Shown: positions 9,424-19,866 of the stretch, piece after piece
Numbering within the stretch: position 1 is the stretch's first letter
Layout of the letters: each line of letters opens with the position of its first letter
Assembly: GCF_015245355.1 (NCBI RefSeq)
Contig: NZ_CP063311.1
Span: forward strand, 4,177,997 to 4,241,996
Reading direction: 5' to 3'
From: Anabaenopsis elenkinii CCIBt3563
GTDB taxonomy: Bacteria; Cyanobacteriota; Cyanobacteriia; Cyanobacteriales; Nostocaceae
DNA: 64,000 bases
Translations under genes and position numbers: made by a program
The notes under the pieces: generated by a model
Databases searched by the model: none
Seen by the model: only the letters and a program-made list of their open reading frames with translations
What the model was told of the DNA's origin: nothing

Positions 9424-10326
9424 ATGATGACTTTCAGGAAAATTCGGCGATTACTTGCAGAAATTGCCTCTGAATGGCAAACTAACGAAGTCTCTCTGTT
9501 GGCTTCTTCCCTCGCATATTATGCAGTCTTTTCTCTAGCACCACTTTTAGGACTAGTGATTATGATTGTCGGTGCAATTTTCGGGGAAGCTGTGGTTCAA
9601 GAAGAGGTAGTTTATCGATTGAGAGAACTTTTTGGTCAGGAGGGCGCAGAATTAATTTCTACTGCTATTGCTAATCTGAAAGTGGATTATAGACAACTAA
9701 CTTTTACCGTTTTTTTTAATCTGATTTTTTTACTCTTTGGAGCTACTGGGGTATTTACCCAAATTCAAACAGCACTAGATAGAATTTGGGAGGTTAAGCC
9801 AGCACCAAGACGTAAGATTTTTCACCTATTGCGCAAACGCTTATTATGTTTTTTAATGGTGCTAGTAATTGCCTTGCTTTTAATATTATTTTTTATAGCC
9901 AATGCAATTTTAACAAGTTTAGTGGCATTTTTTAATGAATTATTTCCCGGTTTGGGTTATATATCCCAATTCATTAGTCTATTGATTACTTTTGGAGGCA
10001 CTACATTAATATTTACAATGATGTATAGTATACTCCCAGATGCCGATATTGCCTGGCGTGATACTATTGTTGGTGCTTTAATCACTTCGGTGCTGTTTTT
10101 AGTAGGACAGTATTTCTTTGGACTGTTTCTGAGTCGCACTGATTTTGGATCGGCTTATGGTGTAGCTGGTTCTTTTGTGATTGTGATTACTTGGATTTTT
10201 TATGCTGCTCACATTTTGTTTTTAGGAGCGGAATTCACCAAGGTTTACGCGAAACAGCGAGGATCTGCGATTGTTCCTTGTGAATATGCTGTGAAAGTAT
10301 CCCCAGAAAACCAGGATAATCGGTAA
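9424..10326 (+). CDS. YihY/BrkB family integral membrane protein
   Basis: This is about 300 residues with six hydrophobic segments and the family hallmark ASSLAYYAVFSLAPLLGL near the N terminus. Further family marks are FGATGVFTQIQTALDRIWEV and FGSAYGVAGSFVIVITWIFY near the C terminus. Members were once called tRNA processing ribonuclease BN by mistake; the true function is unknown, with a transport role suspected. The frame is open from a TTG at 9403, but I prefer the ATG at 9424, which gives MMTFRKIRRLLAEI and leaves the family core intact. It lies 99 bases after the MscS gene and 68 bases before the AI-2E family gene, so co-transcription is possible. Confidence 0.85.
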   Translation: MMTFRKIRRLLAEIASEWQTNEVSLLASSLAYYAVFSLAPLLGLVIMIVGAIFGEAVVQEEVVYRLRELFGQEGAELISTAIANLKVDYRQLTFTVFFNLIFLLFGATGVFTQIQTALDRIWEVKPAPRRKIFHLLRKRLLCFLMVLVIALLLILFFIANAILTSLVAFFNELFPGLGYISQFISLLITFGGTTLIFTMMYSILPDADIAWRDTIVGALITSVLFLVGQYFFGLFLSRTDFGSAYGVAGSFVIVITWIFYAAHILFLGAEFTKVYAKQRGSAIVPCEYAVKVSPENQDNR

Positions 10327-10394
10327 TTTCAACCGCCAAACCCAATTATTTGAGATAATTATGAATGTATATTATATCAGAATAACTTAAAATT

Positions 10395-11432
10395 ATGAAT
10401 GATCATACTATCAAAAGGTTTTGGGAAAAGCTGAATAATACAAAGTTGATTCGCTATCTGTTACTGTTAGCCCTTGGTTGGGCAATTGTACAGTTTTTAG
10501 CTTATTTTTCTACGGTCATTGTCATTTTTATCTGTGCTGGAATTTTGGCATTTTTGCTGAATTATCCCGTTAAGTGGTCTGAACGGTTCGTACCACATGG
10601 TATCGCAGTTATTGTGGTTTTTTTACTGAGTCTATTTATTTTGGGTGGTTTGATAGCAACTCTGGGTTTTGCTGTCTTATCTCAATTTCAACAATTAGTT
10701 GAACAAGCACCTCAATTTATTGAGTATGCTATTTCTCTATTAGATAGCTTACAAAATATCCTGATTAGATTTAATTTTCAAGTTAATTTTGAGTTAATTG
10801 AAGAGGAGTTACGTAATCAAATTTTATCAGGTATTGGGACGGGATGGGCAACTTTTCAAGTATTGTTAACTAATTTAATTGATTTAATTTTAATTGCAGT
10901 TGTCGCTTTTTTTATGTTGCTAGATGGTGAAAGAGTGTGGCATTTTATGATCAAATTTTTACCGACAAATATTCGCCAGCATCTCACCACTGCTATCCAG
11001 CAAAACTTCTTGGGCTTTTTTTGGGGGCGTTTATTACTATCTTTATTTTTTGGAATCTCAGTATTTCTGGTATTTATTTTTCTCCAACTACCTTATGCCT
11101 TATTTTTGGCAGCGATCGCCGGAGTGTTTGATTTAATTCCAGGAATTGGCGCTACAATTGGTATTACCCTAGTTGCTCTGATTGTCTTACCTCAAGGCAT
11201 TTGGTTGAGTCTGCAAGTATTAATCGGTTGTGTGGTTCTACAGCAAATAGAAGAAAATTTACTTATGCCACGCATTATGCAAGGTTCAATCAATATGAAT
11301 CCAGTTTTCATGTTCCTTGCTCTTTTAGTAGGCGCAAGAGTAGCAGGTTTAGTGGGAATTTTTCTGTCAATTCCTATCGCTGGAGTATTAATTAGTATGT
11401 TTAATATTGAAGAAATGCAGGGAGGAAGTTAA
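10395..11432 (+). CDS. AI-2E family (PerM/UPF0118) transporter
   Basis: The 345-residue protein has about seven or eight membrane helices. Family marks include ILAFLLNYPVKW early on, an amphipathic central part (residues about 95-150), FFMLLDGERVWHF, and the conserved C-terminal half with FDLIPGIGATIGI and QQIEENLLMPRIM. Members export small molecules or act as Na+/H+ antiporters; the cyanobacterial substrate is not known. The start ATG at 10395 follows an AT-rich leader without a strong ribosome site. Confidence 0.88.
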   Translation: MNDHTIKRFWEKLNNTKLIRYLLLLALGWAIVQFLAYFSTVIVIFICAGILAFLLNYPVKWSERFVPHGIAVIVVFLLSLFILGGLIATLGFAVLSQFQQLVEQAPQFIEYAISLLDSLQNILIRFNFQVNFELIEEELRNQILSGIGTGWATFQVLLTNLIDLILIAVVAFFMLLDGERVWHFMIKFLPTNIRQHLTTAIQQNFLGFFWGRLLLSLFFGISVFLVFIFLQLPYALFLAAIAGVFDLIPGIGATIGITLVALIVLPQGIWLSLQVLIGCVVLQQIEENLLMPRIMQGSINMNPVFMFLALLVGARVAGLVGIFLSIPIAGVLISMFNIEEMQGGS

Positions 11433-11573
11433 TGAAGTTTTATTAAGTGTGTTGGTGTTAATCTATTCTCCGGGATGTCTAAAACCTATCAGTAGATATT
11501 TCATAGCAAAATCCTGCATTTTCACAACCAAAAACATATAGATAATATAACAAACAAACATCACAGAATCTTA

Positions 11574-12629
11574 ATGAATTCCCCTCACCAAAAACCAGAA
11601 TACACCCAGTCACGTAAAGCAGATCATATCCGCATCTGTTTAGAAGAAGATGTTCAATTCCACCACGTTACAAGTGGACTAGAAAGTTATAAATTTCATC
11701 ACTGCTGCTTACCGGAAATCAACCGCGATGATATCGATATCAGTACAACCTTCCTGGGTAAGCGCCTAGGAGCACCTCTGTTAATCTCCTCTATGACTGG
11801 AGGAACACAACAAGCTGCAATCATTAACCAACGTCTGGCAAAAGTAGCGCAACAGTATAAAATTGCTATGGGTGTTGGTTCCCAGCGCGTCGCGGTGGAA
11901 AAACCCCAAGTGGCTGATACCTTCGCCATCCGCAAGTACGCGCCCGATGTGTTGTTATTTGCTAACTTGGGGGCAGTACAACTCAATTATCACTATGGTT
12001 TAGATGAATGTCTTCGGATTATTGATATATTAGAAGCTGATGCTCTAATTTTACACATTAATCCACTGCAAGAGTGTATTCAGCCCAATGGGGATACTAA
12101 CTTTCGGGGATTACTTGACAAAATCCGCTCTTTATGCAAACAAATAACGGTGCCAGTGATTGCTAAGGAAGTCGGCAATGGCATTTCTGCAACAATGGCC
12201 GAAAAACTCTTAGGGGCTGGAGTGGCGGCTATTGATGTGGCTGGTGCGGGTGGTACTTCTTGGGCAAAGGTGGAAAGTGAGCGGGCGGAAAATGCTTTGC
12301 AAAAGCGTTTAGGTAAAACATTTGCTGATTGGGGCTTACCTACCGCAGAGTGTATCACCAGTATCCGGGCGATCTATCCTAATGTGCCATTAGTTGCTTC
12401 CGGCGGTTTACGTGATGGGCTAGATGTGGCAAAGGCGATCGCCCTAGGAGCAGATATAGCCGGTTTGGCTATGCCCTTCCTGCAAGCGGCGGTAGTATCA
12501 GAAGCAGCATTGTATGATTTAGTTAAAGTATTAATAGCGGAAATAAGTACAGTATTATTTTGTACTGGAAACCCAACGTTAAATGAATTACAGAAAACAG
12601 GAAGTTTACGTAAAATAACTAACAACTAA
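11574..12629 (+). CDS. fni: Type 2 isopentenyl-diphosphate delta-isomerase
   Basis: This 351-residue enzyme is FMN- and NADPH-dependent and interconverts IPP and DMAPP, supplying carotenoid, chlorophyll and quinone tails. Family marks are [28 protein letters not shown] (FMN site), [53 protein letters not shown] and [21 protein letters not shown]. Length and motif order are normal for type 2 enzymes. The stop lies 9 bases before the sppA start codon, and dtd follows sppA closely, so fni-sppA-dtd is probably one operon. It fits with ispH elsewhere in the window, both serving the MEP-derived isoprenoid supply. Confidence 0.95.
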   Translation: MNSPHQKPEYTQSRKADHIRICLEEDVQFHHVTSGLESYKFHHCCLPEINRDDIDISTTFLGKRLGAPLLISSMTGGTQQAAIINQRLAKVAQQYKIAMGVGSQRVAVEKPQVADTFAIRKYAPDVLLFANLGAVQLNYHYGLDECLRIIDILEADALILHINPLQECIQPNGDTNFRGLLDKIRSLCKQITVPVIAKEVGNGISATMAEKLLGAGVAAIDVAGAGGTSWAKVESERAENALQKRLGKTFADWGLPTAECITSIRAIYPNVPLVASGGLRDGLDVAKAIALGADIAGLAMPFLQAAVVSEAALYDLVKVLIAEISTVLFCTGNPTLNELQKTGSLRKITNN

Positions 12630-12638
12630 ACAACTGAA

Positions 12639-14474
12639 ATGCGTAACTTTTTTAAACAAACTTTTGCCAGTTTACTCGGTACAGTCTTGGGGCTGATGAT
12701 TTTTTTCGGTGTCAGCACAACAGGAATATTAATACTGTTATTTGCAGTTACCTCCTCTAGAGATGCTACTCCACAAGTCAAAGATAACTCCCTTGTGGTT
12801 TTCGACCTATCCATGAATATCAGTGATAAACCGCCAAGTTCTGGGGAATTGCTACAACAAGCACTATCAGGGTCAGAAGTACAAAGAATGACCCTGCGCA
12901 GTGTTCTGGATACCTTGGAAAAAGCCAGGCTTGATCCCCGCATTGTCGGTATTTATTTAGATGCAAGTCGTACCAGTATCATTAATCCCACCGGCTTTGC
13001 TACCCTGCGGGAAATTCGTCAGGCCTTGGAGAAGTTCCGCCAATCAGGGAAAAAGATCGTCGCCTATGGCGTGGGTTTGGGTGAAAAGGAATATTACCTG
13101 ACTTCAGTAGCAGATGAAATCATACTTAATCCTATGGGCTTCCTCCCAGTCAAGGGTTTGAGCAGCCAACCAGTATTCCTCACAGGGGCTTTAGAAAGGT
13201 TCGGGATTGGTGTTCAGGTAGTGCGGGAAGGAAAGTTTAAAGGCGGAATTGAACCATTCACCCTCAGGGAGTTGAGTCCAGAAAACCGCGCACAAATCCA
13301 AGAATTATTGGATGATATTTGGCAGGATTGGCGGACTACAGTCGGTTCCAGTCGTCAAATCACTCCTCAACAGTTACAGGCGATCGCAGATACTCAGGTG
13401 TTACTCACCGCTAGTGAAGCTAAAGCCAATGGTTTAATAGATCAAGTTGCATACCTGGATGAGGTGGTCACAGACCTGAAGAAAATCACATCCAGTAATC
13501 AAACAGAACGCACATTCCCACAAATAAACCTGAGAAACTACGCTCAAGTTTCCGGACAAAATCTTGGTGTCGAACGCAACTCACCTAATAAAATTGCTGT
13601 GGTTTATGCTGAAGGTGAAATTGTTGATGGTAGAGGTGAAAATGGGCAAATAGGAGGCGATCGCTTTGCCATAATTCTGAATCAAATCCGTCAAGATGAT
13701 CATGTCAAGGCCGTAGTATTGCGAATTAATAGCCCTGGAGGTAGCGCCATAGCATCCGAGGTGATACAGCGAGAAGTACAATTGACTCGCCAGGTAAAAC
13801 CCATTGTAGTTTCCATGGGTAATGTCGCCGCCTCCGGTGGTTACTGGATTGCTAGTGATTCCAGTCGCATTTTTGCCCAATCAAATACAATTACAGGCTC
13901 TATTGGCGTGTTTGGCCTGCTGTTAAATGGGCAAAAACTGGCAAACAATAATGGTATAACCTGGGATACCGTCAAAACCGCACGTTATGCCGATATTGAA
14001 ACAGTGGCGCGCCCCAAATCACCCCAAGAGTTAGAAATTTTTCAGCGCAGTGTTGACCGTATTTATAATGTATTCCTGGAGAGAGTTGTTCAGGGTCGGA
14101 ATTTACCCCCCGCCAAAGTCGCAGAAATTGCCCAGGGACGAGTTTGGTCAGGAACAGCAGCCCAGGAACTTGGCTTAGTAGATGAAATAGGTGGTTTAAA
14201 TGCGGCGATTGAATATGCCGCCCAGGAAGCTAAACTAGGTGAGAATTGGCAATTACAAGAATATCCCAAAGCCAGTACCTTGGAAGAACGCTTTTTTGGC
14301 AGAGCAGTTCAAGAAATCAGCACTATTTTTCAGATCATGGGAGTATCATTTCAGCCATCTCATCCCCTAATGGCGGAATTACAAAAACTTCAACAAGAAT
14401 TGTTGGTTCTCCAAAAAATGAATGATCCTCAGGGGGTTTACGCTCGTTTACCCTTTAGTTTTCAGCTTGAATAG
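12639..14474 (+). CDS. sppA: Signal peptide peptidase SppA, long (67K) form
   Basis: The 611-residue membrane protease has an N-terminal membrane anchor (about residues 10-33) and two tandem S49 peptidase domains. The first domain carries the catalytic Lys region [13 protein letters not shown]. The second carries [15 protein letters not shown] and the nucleophile Ser in [15 protein letters not shown]. It degrades cleaved signal peptides in the membrane; in cyanobacteria SppA-type proteases have also been linked to phycobilisome changes under high light, which is family knowledge. It starts 9 bases after fni and ends 8 bases before dtd. Confidence 0.93.
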   Translation: MRNFFKQTFASLLGTVLGLMIFFGVSTTGILILLFAVTSSRDATPQVKDNSLVVFDLSMNISDKPPSSGELLQQALSGSEVQRMTLRSVLDTLEKARLDPRIVGIYLDASRTSIINPTGFATLREIRQALEKFRQSGKKIVAYGVGLGEKEYYLTSVADEIILNPMGFLPVKGLSSQPVFLTGALERFGIGVQVVREGKFKGGIEPFTLRELSPENRAQIQELLDDIWQDWRTTVGSSRQITPQQLQAIADTQVLLTASEAKANGLIDQVAYLDEVVTDLKKITSSNQTERTFPQINLRNYAQVSGQNLGVERNSPNKIAVVYAEGEIVDGRGENGQIGGDRFAIILNQIRQDDHVKAVVLRINSPGGSAIASEVIQREVQLTRQVKPIVVSMGNVAASGGYWIASDSSRIFAQSNTITGSIGVFGLLLNGQKLANNNGITWDTVKTARYADIETVARPKSPQELEIFQRSVDRIYNVFLERVVQGRNLPPAKVAEIAQGRVWSGTAAQELGLVDEIGGLNAAIEYAAQEAKLGENWQLQEYPKASTLEERFFGRAVQEISTIFQIMGVSFQPSHPLMAELQKLQQELLVLQKMNDPQGVYARLPFSFQLE

Positions 14475-14482
14475 GTTTTTCT

Positions 14483-14926
14483 ATGCGTGTTCTCCTCCAG
14501 CGGGTTAAATCATCCCAAGTCACCGTTAACGGTAAAATCATTGGCAAAATTGGACTAGGACTCAATTTACTTGTGGGAATTGCTCAGAGGGATACCGAGG
14601 CTGAAATCGACTGGATGGTGCGTAAGTGTTTGCAATTACGGCTGTTTCCTCATCCAGAAGATGGCCAGAAATGGCAAAAATCTGTGCAAGACATTGGCGG
14701 TGAGTTGCTGGTAATCAGTCAATTCACTCTTTATGGTGACTGTCGTCAAGGTCGCCGCCCCTCTTTTGACCAATCGGCTCATCCCCAATTGGCTCAAGAA
14801 TTATATGACCGCTTTGTCAGCAAGTTACAAACCAGTGGTCTCAAGGTTGCTACCGGTGAATTTGGTGCGATCATGGCAGTGACTATCGAAAATGACGGAC
14901 CTGTTACCCTGTTGCTGGAGAAATAA
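14483..14926 (+). CDS. dtd: D-aminoacyl-tRNA deacylase
   Basis: The 147-residue cytosolic enzyme hydrolyses D-aminoacyl-tRNAs and protects translation from D-amino acids. It starts [17 protein letters not shown] and contains the catalytic [17 protein letters not shown] motif and the C-terminal NDGPVTLLL (Gly-cisPro) motif. It is full length. It is the last gene of the probable fni-sppA-dtd operon. Confidence 0.95.
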   Translation: MRVLLQRVKSSQVTVNGKIIGKIGLGLNLLVGIAQRDTEAEIDWMVRKCLQLRLFPHPEDGQKWQKSVQDIGGELLVISQFTLYGDCRQGRRPSFDQSAHPQLAQELYDRFVSKLQTSGLKVATGEFGAIMAVTIENDGPVTLLLEK

Positions 14927-15417
14927 CCTTTGTAGCCCCTCAATCGGAAAAACTTAAATTTATATAAATATTTGTAAGAAGTTTGTTAATTTCCAGATGT
15001 TTGCGATAGGTTATATAAGGGTCAATTGTCAGTAATCAATTTTTTCCGCCTCATGAGGGGAAAATTATCAAAAACCCCCAAATTCCGTCGTGTTGTTTTA
15101 ACAGACATACCAACTCTGGTGAGTATAACACTCAAAAAGTTAACAAGTGCCATTAATCTTTTGATGTTATTGATCATCGGGGAGCTAGCTTCCGTAGCAT
15201 CCCCGATGAATTAGCTCCCGGAATTTTCAGTTATTTAGTGGTGATTACCGTATAAAACCGAATTTTCTCTGTGACTAGTAGAGTCTTTTATGGTATAGTG
15301 AAGAGGTTAAGACTAGCTTTACCAAGAACAAGACTCCACGCATCGATGAAAATTGCCAACCGGAAAGCAGTTTTGATTAAGTATTTACCAAACAAAATCA
15401 CAAATTGAATCGAGGCT
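14927..15417. other. Intergenic region with overlapping hairpins
   Basis: This gap of 491 bases lies between dtd and the DUF4327 gene. It contains two hairpins that share an arm (15175-15219, listed separately). One short open frame (15026-15214) starts with TTG, has no ribosome site and runs through the hairpin, so I do not call it. Confidence 0.5.
15175..15219. repeat. Two overlapping, mutually exclusive stem-loops
   Basis: CATCGGGG (15175-15182) can pair perfectly with CCCCGATG (15201-15208). GGGAGCTA (15180-15187) can pair perfectly with TAGCTCCC (15212-15219). The two stems share 15180-15182, so only one can form at a time. It could be a dtd-proximal terminator or processing structure, or a small palindromic repeat. 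Confidence 0.6.
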
Positions 15418-15636
15418 ATGACTCAGCAAGTCATTCACCCAATGGTGAAATTGCAACGTAAAGTGCAATCACTCATAGAATCTAATATTATCAAACCAAC
15501 TGATAGCATTTGGAAAATTGCATTGCTCTACGGCGATGACTGGCAGCACTGGAAACGGGAACTGCAAGACTTTGGCTTTAGTATGCAAGATCCAATTGGC
15601 GAATTGCTAGCAGTGGAAGCTTGGGACGAGGAATAG
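15418..15636 (+). CDS. DUF4327 family small protein
   Basis: This 72-residue soluble protein is of a family I know from cyanobacteria. Typical features are MTQQVIHPMVKLQRKVQSL at the start, IIKPTDSIWKIALLYGDDW in the middle and LQDFGFSMQDPIGELL near the end. No function is known. A GAGG lies just upstream of the ATG. It converges with the FHA kinase gene, whose stop lies 43 bases away. Confidence 0.88.
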   Translation: MTQQVIHPMVKLQRKVQSLIESNIIKPTDSIWKIALLYGDDWQHWKRELQDFGFSMQDPIGELLAVEAWDEE

Positions 15637-15678
15637 ATGCTAGATGGGGGGAGTGTTTCTGTGGCTACTCCCCACCTC

Positions 15679-16920
15679 CTAAACTTGGCAAGCAGCTAAT
15701 GCTTCAGCCACTTCTCTAGCAGTCTGGTAGCGATCGCGTGGCACGTGCTGCGTGACCCGTTCAATAATTTCTCTAATTTGAGGAGTAATTGTGGAAATTT
15801 CTCCCACATCAAATTGGGAGCCTTGTCCTCGGTAACGATAAAACTTAAACGGATTCTCCCCAGTCAGGAGAAAAATCAAAGTAGGACCAATGGCATACAA
15901 ATCGGATTGAGTTAACGGTTGTCCGCGCTCTTGTTCCGGCGCACAGTATCCCTCGGCACCAATGCGAGTTCCCTGTTGAGTACCAATCTCCTTAACAGCA
16001 CCAAAATCTAACACCACTACATGATTATTGCAACTTCTTACCATCAGGTTAGCAGGTTTGATATCACGATGTATTAGTGGTGGATTTTGGCTGTGGAGAT
16101 AGTCTAAAATTTTGCAGGTTTCCATCATCCAGGTAATAGCCTGACTGGGTGCTACCGGACCTCTGGTATATACTCTCTTTTCTAAGTCCTCCCCGTGAAC
16201 TAACTCCATAGCCAAATATTTTTTACCCCCAACCACAAAAAAGTCGTAATATTTGGGAATCCCTGAATGATCAAGGGATTTGAGAGTATGGGCCTCCCGT
16301 TCAAATAATTCTTGGGCTTTGGCAATTTTAGCCATGTCGGCGTTCATTTGCTTTAAAACCAACAATTGTGGTTTTCCTAAAGTCAGACCGCCTCCATCCC
16401 AAGCTAAATAAGTAGTACCCATACCTCCCTGTCCCAGAGTTCGCAAAACCTGATATTGACGAATTTTCTGTTTGACTGAAATAGGTTGACCGCAATGAAT
16501 ACAAAATAAATTATTAGGCGAATTACCTTCGTGGTTGCAAGTGGGGGCTAAAACCTTAGCTTCACCACCCGCAGCATATCCCGACAGACTATCTGGGAAC
16601 TGCTGACCTTGAAATCTTAATATTGGCCCCCCCTGTGCCAGTTGTAATAGAGAATTATCCGCCAAAGAGCACTGACTTACAAGCCGACCATCCACGAAAG
16701 TACCATTAGTACCTTGACTAATTACCTGCCAACAGGAAACATGATTATTTTTGGATAACTTAACTTGTCTAAGTTCCAAATGATACCGCGAAACCAAAAT
16801 ATCAGATAAAACCACATCATTATCTTCCGCTCGCCCAATACGAATGACCGAGGGACTTTCAAAGTACCACTCCAGGAGTGGCGTTTTTTGTTGGGGTTCT
16901 AACAAAGTCAGAATAACCAC
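15679..16920 (-). CDS. FHA-domain serine/threonine protein kinase
   Basis: The 413-residue protein has three parts. The N-terminal FHA phosphothreonine-binding domain (residues about 23-95) has IRIGRAEDNDVVLSD, VSRYHLEL and NGTFVDGRLV. A short zinc ribbon (about 128-144) reads CNHEGNSPNNLFCIHCG. The kinase domain runs from about 155 to the end, with LGQGGMGTTYLAWDG, LVLKQM (ATP Lys), HRDIKPANLMV, VLDFGAVKEI and GAEGYCAPEQ. All catalytic motifs are present. The gene starts 65 bases downstream of the PP2C gene stop, so phosphatase and kinase are probably co-transcribed and act on shared targets. There is no membrane segment. Confidence 0.92.
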   Translation of the reverse strand: MVILTLLEPQQKTPLLEWYFESPSVIRIGRAEDNDVVLSDILVSRYHLELRQVKLSKNNHVSCWQVISQGTNGTFVDGRLVSQCSLADNSLLQLAQGGPILRFQGQQFPDSLSGYAAGGEAKVLAPTCNHEGNSPNNLFCIHCGQPISVKQKIRQYQVLRTLGQGGMGTTYLAWDGGGLTLGKPQLLVLKQMNADMAKIAKAQELFEREAHTLKSLDHSGIPKYYDFFVVGGKKYLAMELVHGEDLEKRVYTRGPVAPSQAITWMMETCKILDYLHSQNPPLIHRDIKPANLMVRSCNNHVVVLDFGAVKEIGTQQGTRIGAEGYCAPEQERGQPLTQSDLYAIGPTLIFLLTGENPFKFYRYRGQGSQFDVGEISTITPQIREIIERVTQHVPRDRYQTAREVAEALAACQV

Positions 16921-16985
16921 AATACAACCTGCATCAGCCTAAAGAATTAGCCATTGGTAATTAATCTACCACTCCCCACATACTT

Positions 16986-18905
16986 TTAACTGTTCATATT
17001 TGGACACACTTTTGCCCGGACAAGTATCACCGTAATATTGTCATGGCCATTGTATTGGTTTGCCAAATCAATTAATTCTCTAACTCCTTGTTCCAGATTA
17101 GAGTCAGAATGCAACAGGGGAATTAAGTAATTCTGCCCATAAATTTCCAGGAGATCATTATCTGATAAACCATCCGACACCAGGAGCAAGAGGCTATCTT
17201 CAGTAATCGTGAAAAACTTGACATCTGGACTAATGGCATTTTGATTACGCGGCCCCAAGGCTTGAGTCAGCTGGTACGCGTCCGAGCGGCTATAGGCTAT
17301 ACTCGCGTCCACTCCTCGAGAAATCTCTCTTTGACCCACTTCATGATCTATAGTGACTTGTTCTAAACCTCTGTGAAGCGTCAACCGATAGAGGCGACTA
17401 TCCCCTACATGGGCTACCGCTGCTTGAGTACCTTGAATTAACAGCATAACTAAGGTGGTACCCATGCGCTTGAGTCCCAAACGTAGTTGTTGTTGATTTA
17501 ACTCATACACCGCTTGATTAGCTAAGTATACAGCTTCACAAATCTCCTCTTCTGTCGGTATTTGGTTAGTCCAATGTTGATCAAAGTAATCCTTGATAGT
17601 GTTAACGGCTAACTCACTAGCCACCTCACCCCCCGCATGGCCACCCATCCCATCACAAAGAATATATAAACCACGGAATTCTAGGATTCGTTGGTTTGGC
17701 AATTCCAACTCACTGATTTTGGTTTGAATGCCAAAGTAATCCTCATTGCAGTTACGTTTCTTACCTACATCAGTACCAGCTGCATTTTCTAAACTACTCA
17801 AAGCCATTGAGGGGAAAACATTTGGCAAATCATAGGATTGTAAAATAGTCGGGGCTACAGTATCTCCTTTTATGGGATCCGCTATTGGGGTGATGGGTGT
17901 TTTTAGGTCTGTTATCATCCCCTGTAAATGCGATCGCAACTGCGCCACTGTCTGAATTTTACCTAGTTTTAAATGATCCAAAATCTCTACTAGAGAACCA
18001 AAGCAAGTTCGTTGGGACTCTATAAATAGTGCTTGCCAAACTTCCCCCAAAGCTTGGATACTTAAAACCTGCTGAGGAATCGTCAGTGTTTTTCCTGCAA
18101 CCTGATTTTTGGTTTCATTCAGTGCATCTACATATAACCTCTCTAGTCCCAGTTTGTGGTCAGCATCCAAACGCAAATTGTCTAACTTCAACAAACTTTG
18201 ACGACAATTCACCACTTCTAACGCCTCCCAGAGTCGGCTCATCTGCTCCAGGTAACGTAAAATCTCTAAGTTAGATGTAGTTTTAACTACCCACAAGTCA
18301 AGTAAACACTGCCAATGGGAACGGTCTTCAATGAGTAGCACCTGTATATTATCTTGTTCCCAGACATCATGAATAGCTGGTATACCCAGGTGACTTTGAC
18401 AGTGCAAGGCAATATAAGCTTGAGCCAGGGGAGAAACTCTATTAATTTCCACTGATGGCATCACCAAGCCCTGTGTCTGATTAGCTAGTATGGACTCAAT
18501 GGGAGATATTTGATATGGCTGACAGTCCAATACTTTCACCCACATTTGAGCCTTATTTATATCTGAGATTGGTTCTAACAGTTGATAACGCTGTTCTTGG
18601 TCTAAATAAGAACCCAATGTCAGATGTGACAATGAGATTCCAGCACCAGGGGATGTTTCTTGATAATTTTCTGCCTTTTCTTCCCTAGGAATGAATTCCC
18701 CATCTTCATGTCCCTTCTGGGTAACACTGATAATTGCCTGCCAAACTTTGCCGCATTCTGCACCACAGTTATGACAAAGTTGTTCATTCACAGGTACTTC
18801 AGCACTACACTCCGGACAAACCTTGTGAGTCAACGATGCACCACAACTTTGACAGAATTTGTTATAACTAGGGTTTTCAAAGGTACACTGAGGGCAAATG
18901 AGCAT
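16986..18905 (-). CDS. PP2C protein phosphatase with zinc ribbons and a pseudokinase-like domain
   Basis: The 639-residue protein starts with two zinc ribbons (Cys4/7/18/21 and Cys30/33/44/47). Residues about 105-335 have the layout of a protein kinase but no catalytic residues: QSLLKLDNLRL stands where HRDIKPENI would be, and LERLYVD replaces the DFG region. Residues about 377-634 form a PP2C phosphatase with DVGKKRNCNEDYFG, LCDGMGGHAGGEVASELAV, AVAHVGDSRLYRL and LLVSDGLSDNDLL, including the metal-binding Asp residues, so it should be an active Ser/Thr phosphatase. It is followed by the FHA kinase gene and is probably its partner. The pseudokinase reading rests on alignment by eye. Confidence 0.88.
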   Translation of the reverse strand: MLICPQCTFENPSYNKFCQSCGASLTHKVCPECSAEVPVNEQLCHNCGAECGKVWQAIISVTQKGHEDGEFIPREEKAENYQETSPGAGISLSHLTLGSYLDQEQRYQLLEPISDINKAQMWVKVLDCQPYQISPIESILANQTQGLVMPSVEINRVSPLAQAYIALHCQSHLGIPAIHDVWEQDNIQVLLIEDRSHWQCLLDLWVVKTTSNLEILRYLEQMSRLWEALEVVNCRQSLLKLDNLRLDADHKLGLERLYVDALNETKNQVAGKTLTIPQQVLSIQALGEVWQALFIESQRTCFGSLVEILDHLKLGKIQTVAQLRSHLQGMITDLKTPITPIADPIKGDTVAPTILQSYDLPNVFPSMALSSLENAAGTDVGKKRNCNEDYFGIQTKISELELPNQRILEFRGLYILCDGMGGHAGGEVASELAVNTIKDYFDQHWTNQIPTEEEICEAVYLANQAVYELNQQQLRLGLKRMGTTLVMLLIQGTQAAVAHVGDSRLYRLTLHRGLEQVTIDHEVGQREISRGVDASIAYSRSDAYQLTQALGPRNQNAISPDVKFFTITEDSLLLLVSDGLSDNDLLEIYGQNYLIPLLHSDSNLEQGVRELIDLANQYNGHDNITVILVRAKVCPNMNS

Positions 18906-18995
18906 AATGAAACTTCCTTCATTTCCGTTCCCACCAGAGCAATTACTACCAAAATAACCAAAATAAAATTATAATTTTCCCGGATATTTACGTAA

Positions 18996-19613
18996 TTATA
19001 TCAGATATTGGCAGATCTGCTGGTGATTTTTGGTCGAATGACGCCAAAACTTCAGTTCTGATGGCATCAAGTCCCGCCACTCACCCAACTGTAGACCATT
19101 TAAACTCAGATGGGCTATGCTCACCCTCACCAATCGCAAAGTAGGAAATCCCACCGCCGCAGTCATTCGCCGCACTTGACGGTTCTTGCCCTCAGTCAGT
19201 GTCATTTCTAACCAAGCCGTAGGGATATTTTGGCGAAATCTAATTGGCGGATGGCGTTCAGGTAGATCGGGCGGTTCTAACAACAGTCGTACTTTGGCCG
19301 GTTGAGTGCGATAATTTTGAATATTTACACCGGTTTCTAACTTGTTAATCGCATCTACATCAGGAACACGCTCCACCTGCACCCAGTAAGTGCGTTCATG
19401 TCCAAAGCGAGGATGAGCCAGACGATGTTGTAATTGTCCATCATTGGTTAGTAATAATAAACCTTCACTATCCCAGTCCAAGCGCCCCACAGGATATATA
19501 TCGGGAACCGGTATATATTCCTTCAATGTACGATGTTTCGGTGTTTCCTGAGTAAACTGGCTGAGAACACCATAAGGTTTGTAAAAAATAATATATCTGT
19601 AATGGTTAGCCAT
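18996..19613 (-). CDS. rRNA large subunit pseudouridine synthase, RluE/RsuA-like
   Basis: The 205-residue enzyme isomerises uridine in rRNA. It shows [16 protein letters not shown], the catalytic motif [18 protein letters not shown] (catalytic Asp in GRLD), [12 protein letters not shown] and the family C-terminal motif [17 protein letters not shown]. It has no S4 domain and the size matches RluE (23S U2457 in E. coli). The exact target is inferred. It is divergent from the TPP riboswitch-thiC unit. Confidence 0.9.
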   Translation of the reverse strand: MANHYRYIIFYKPYGVLSQFTQETPKHRTLKEYIPVPDIYPVGRLDWDSEGLLLLTNDGQLQHRLAHPRFGHERTYWVQVERVPDVDAINKLETGVNIQNYRTQPAKVRLLLEPPDLPERHPPIRFRQNIPTAWLEMTLTEGKNRQVRRMTAAVGFPTLRLVRVSIAHLSLNGLQLGEWRDLMPSELKFWRHSTKNHQQICQYLI

Positions 19614-19767
19614 AAATGCTCAGATCATATCGGGACTGAAGGACTACAGTATAACCATACTCTTTCTTCTGAGTGCCTTGACCTGTTTCCCCTCCCTGGT
19701 ACAGTCGATTAAAAGGAATTGTAAACAGTTCCAGCTGTATTCCTAACCAAAATGGTACAATTTAATT

Positions 19768-19848
19768 CATGCTAGGGGTGCCTGAAAAATCAGGCTGAGA
19801 TCACACCCTTAACACCTGAGCCTGGTTAATACCAGCGGAGGGAAGCTG
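19768..19848 (+). promoter_or_regulatory. TPP riboswitch (THI element) of thiC
   Basis: The thi-box core is clear: GGGGTGCC near 19775, the pyrimidine-sensor CTGAGATCACACCC (about 19795-19808), then ACCTGAGCCTGG and AATACCAGCGGAGGGAAGC. It ends about 20 bases before the thiC ATG, and GAGG near 19855 can act as the ribosome site. It should lower thiC expression when thiamine diphosphate is plentiful. Confidence 0.95.
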
Positions 19849-19866
19849 TTTATCGAGGAATTCAAT

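Noticed and set aside
15026..15214. 62-residue plus-strand frame after dtd
   Set aside because: It has a TTG start and no ribosome site, and it runs through a hairpin; there is no recognisable product.
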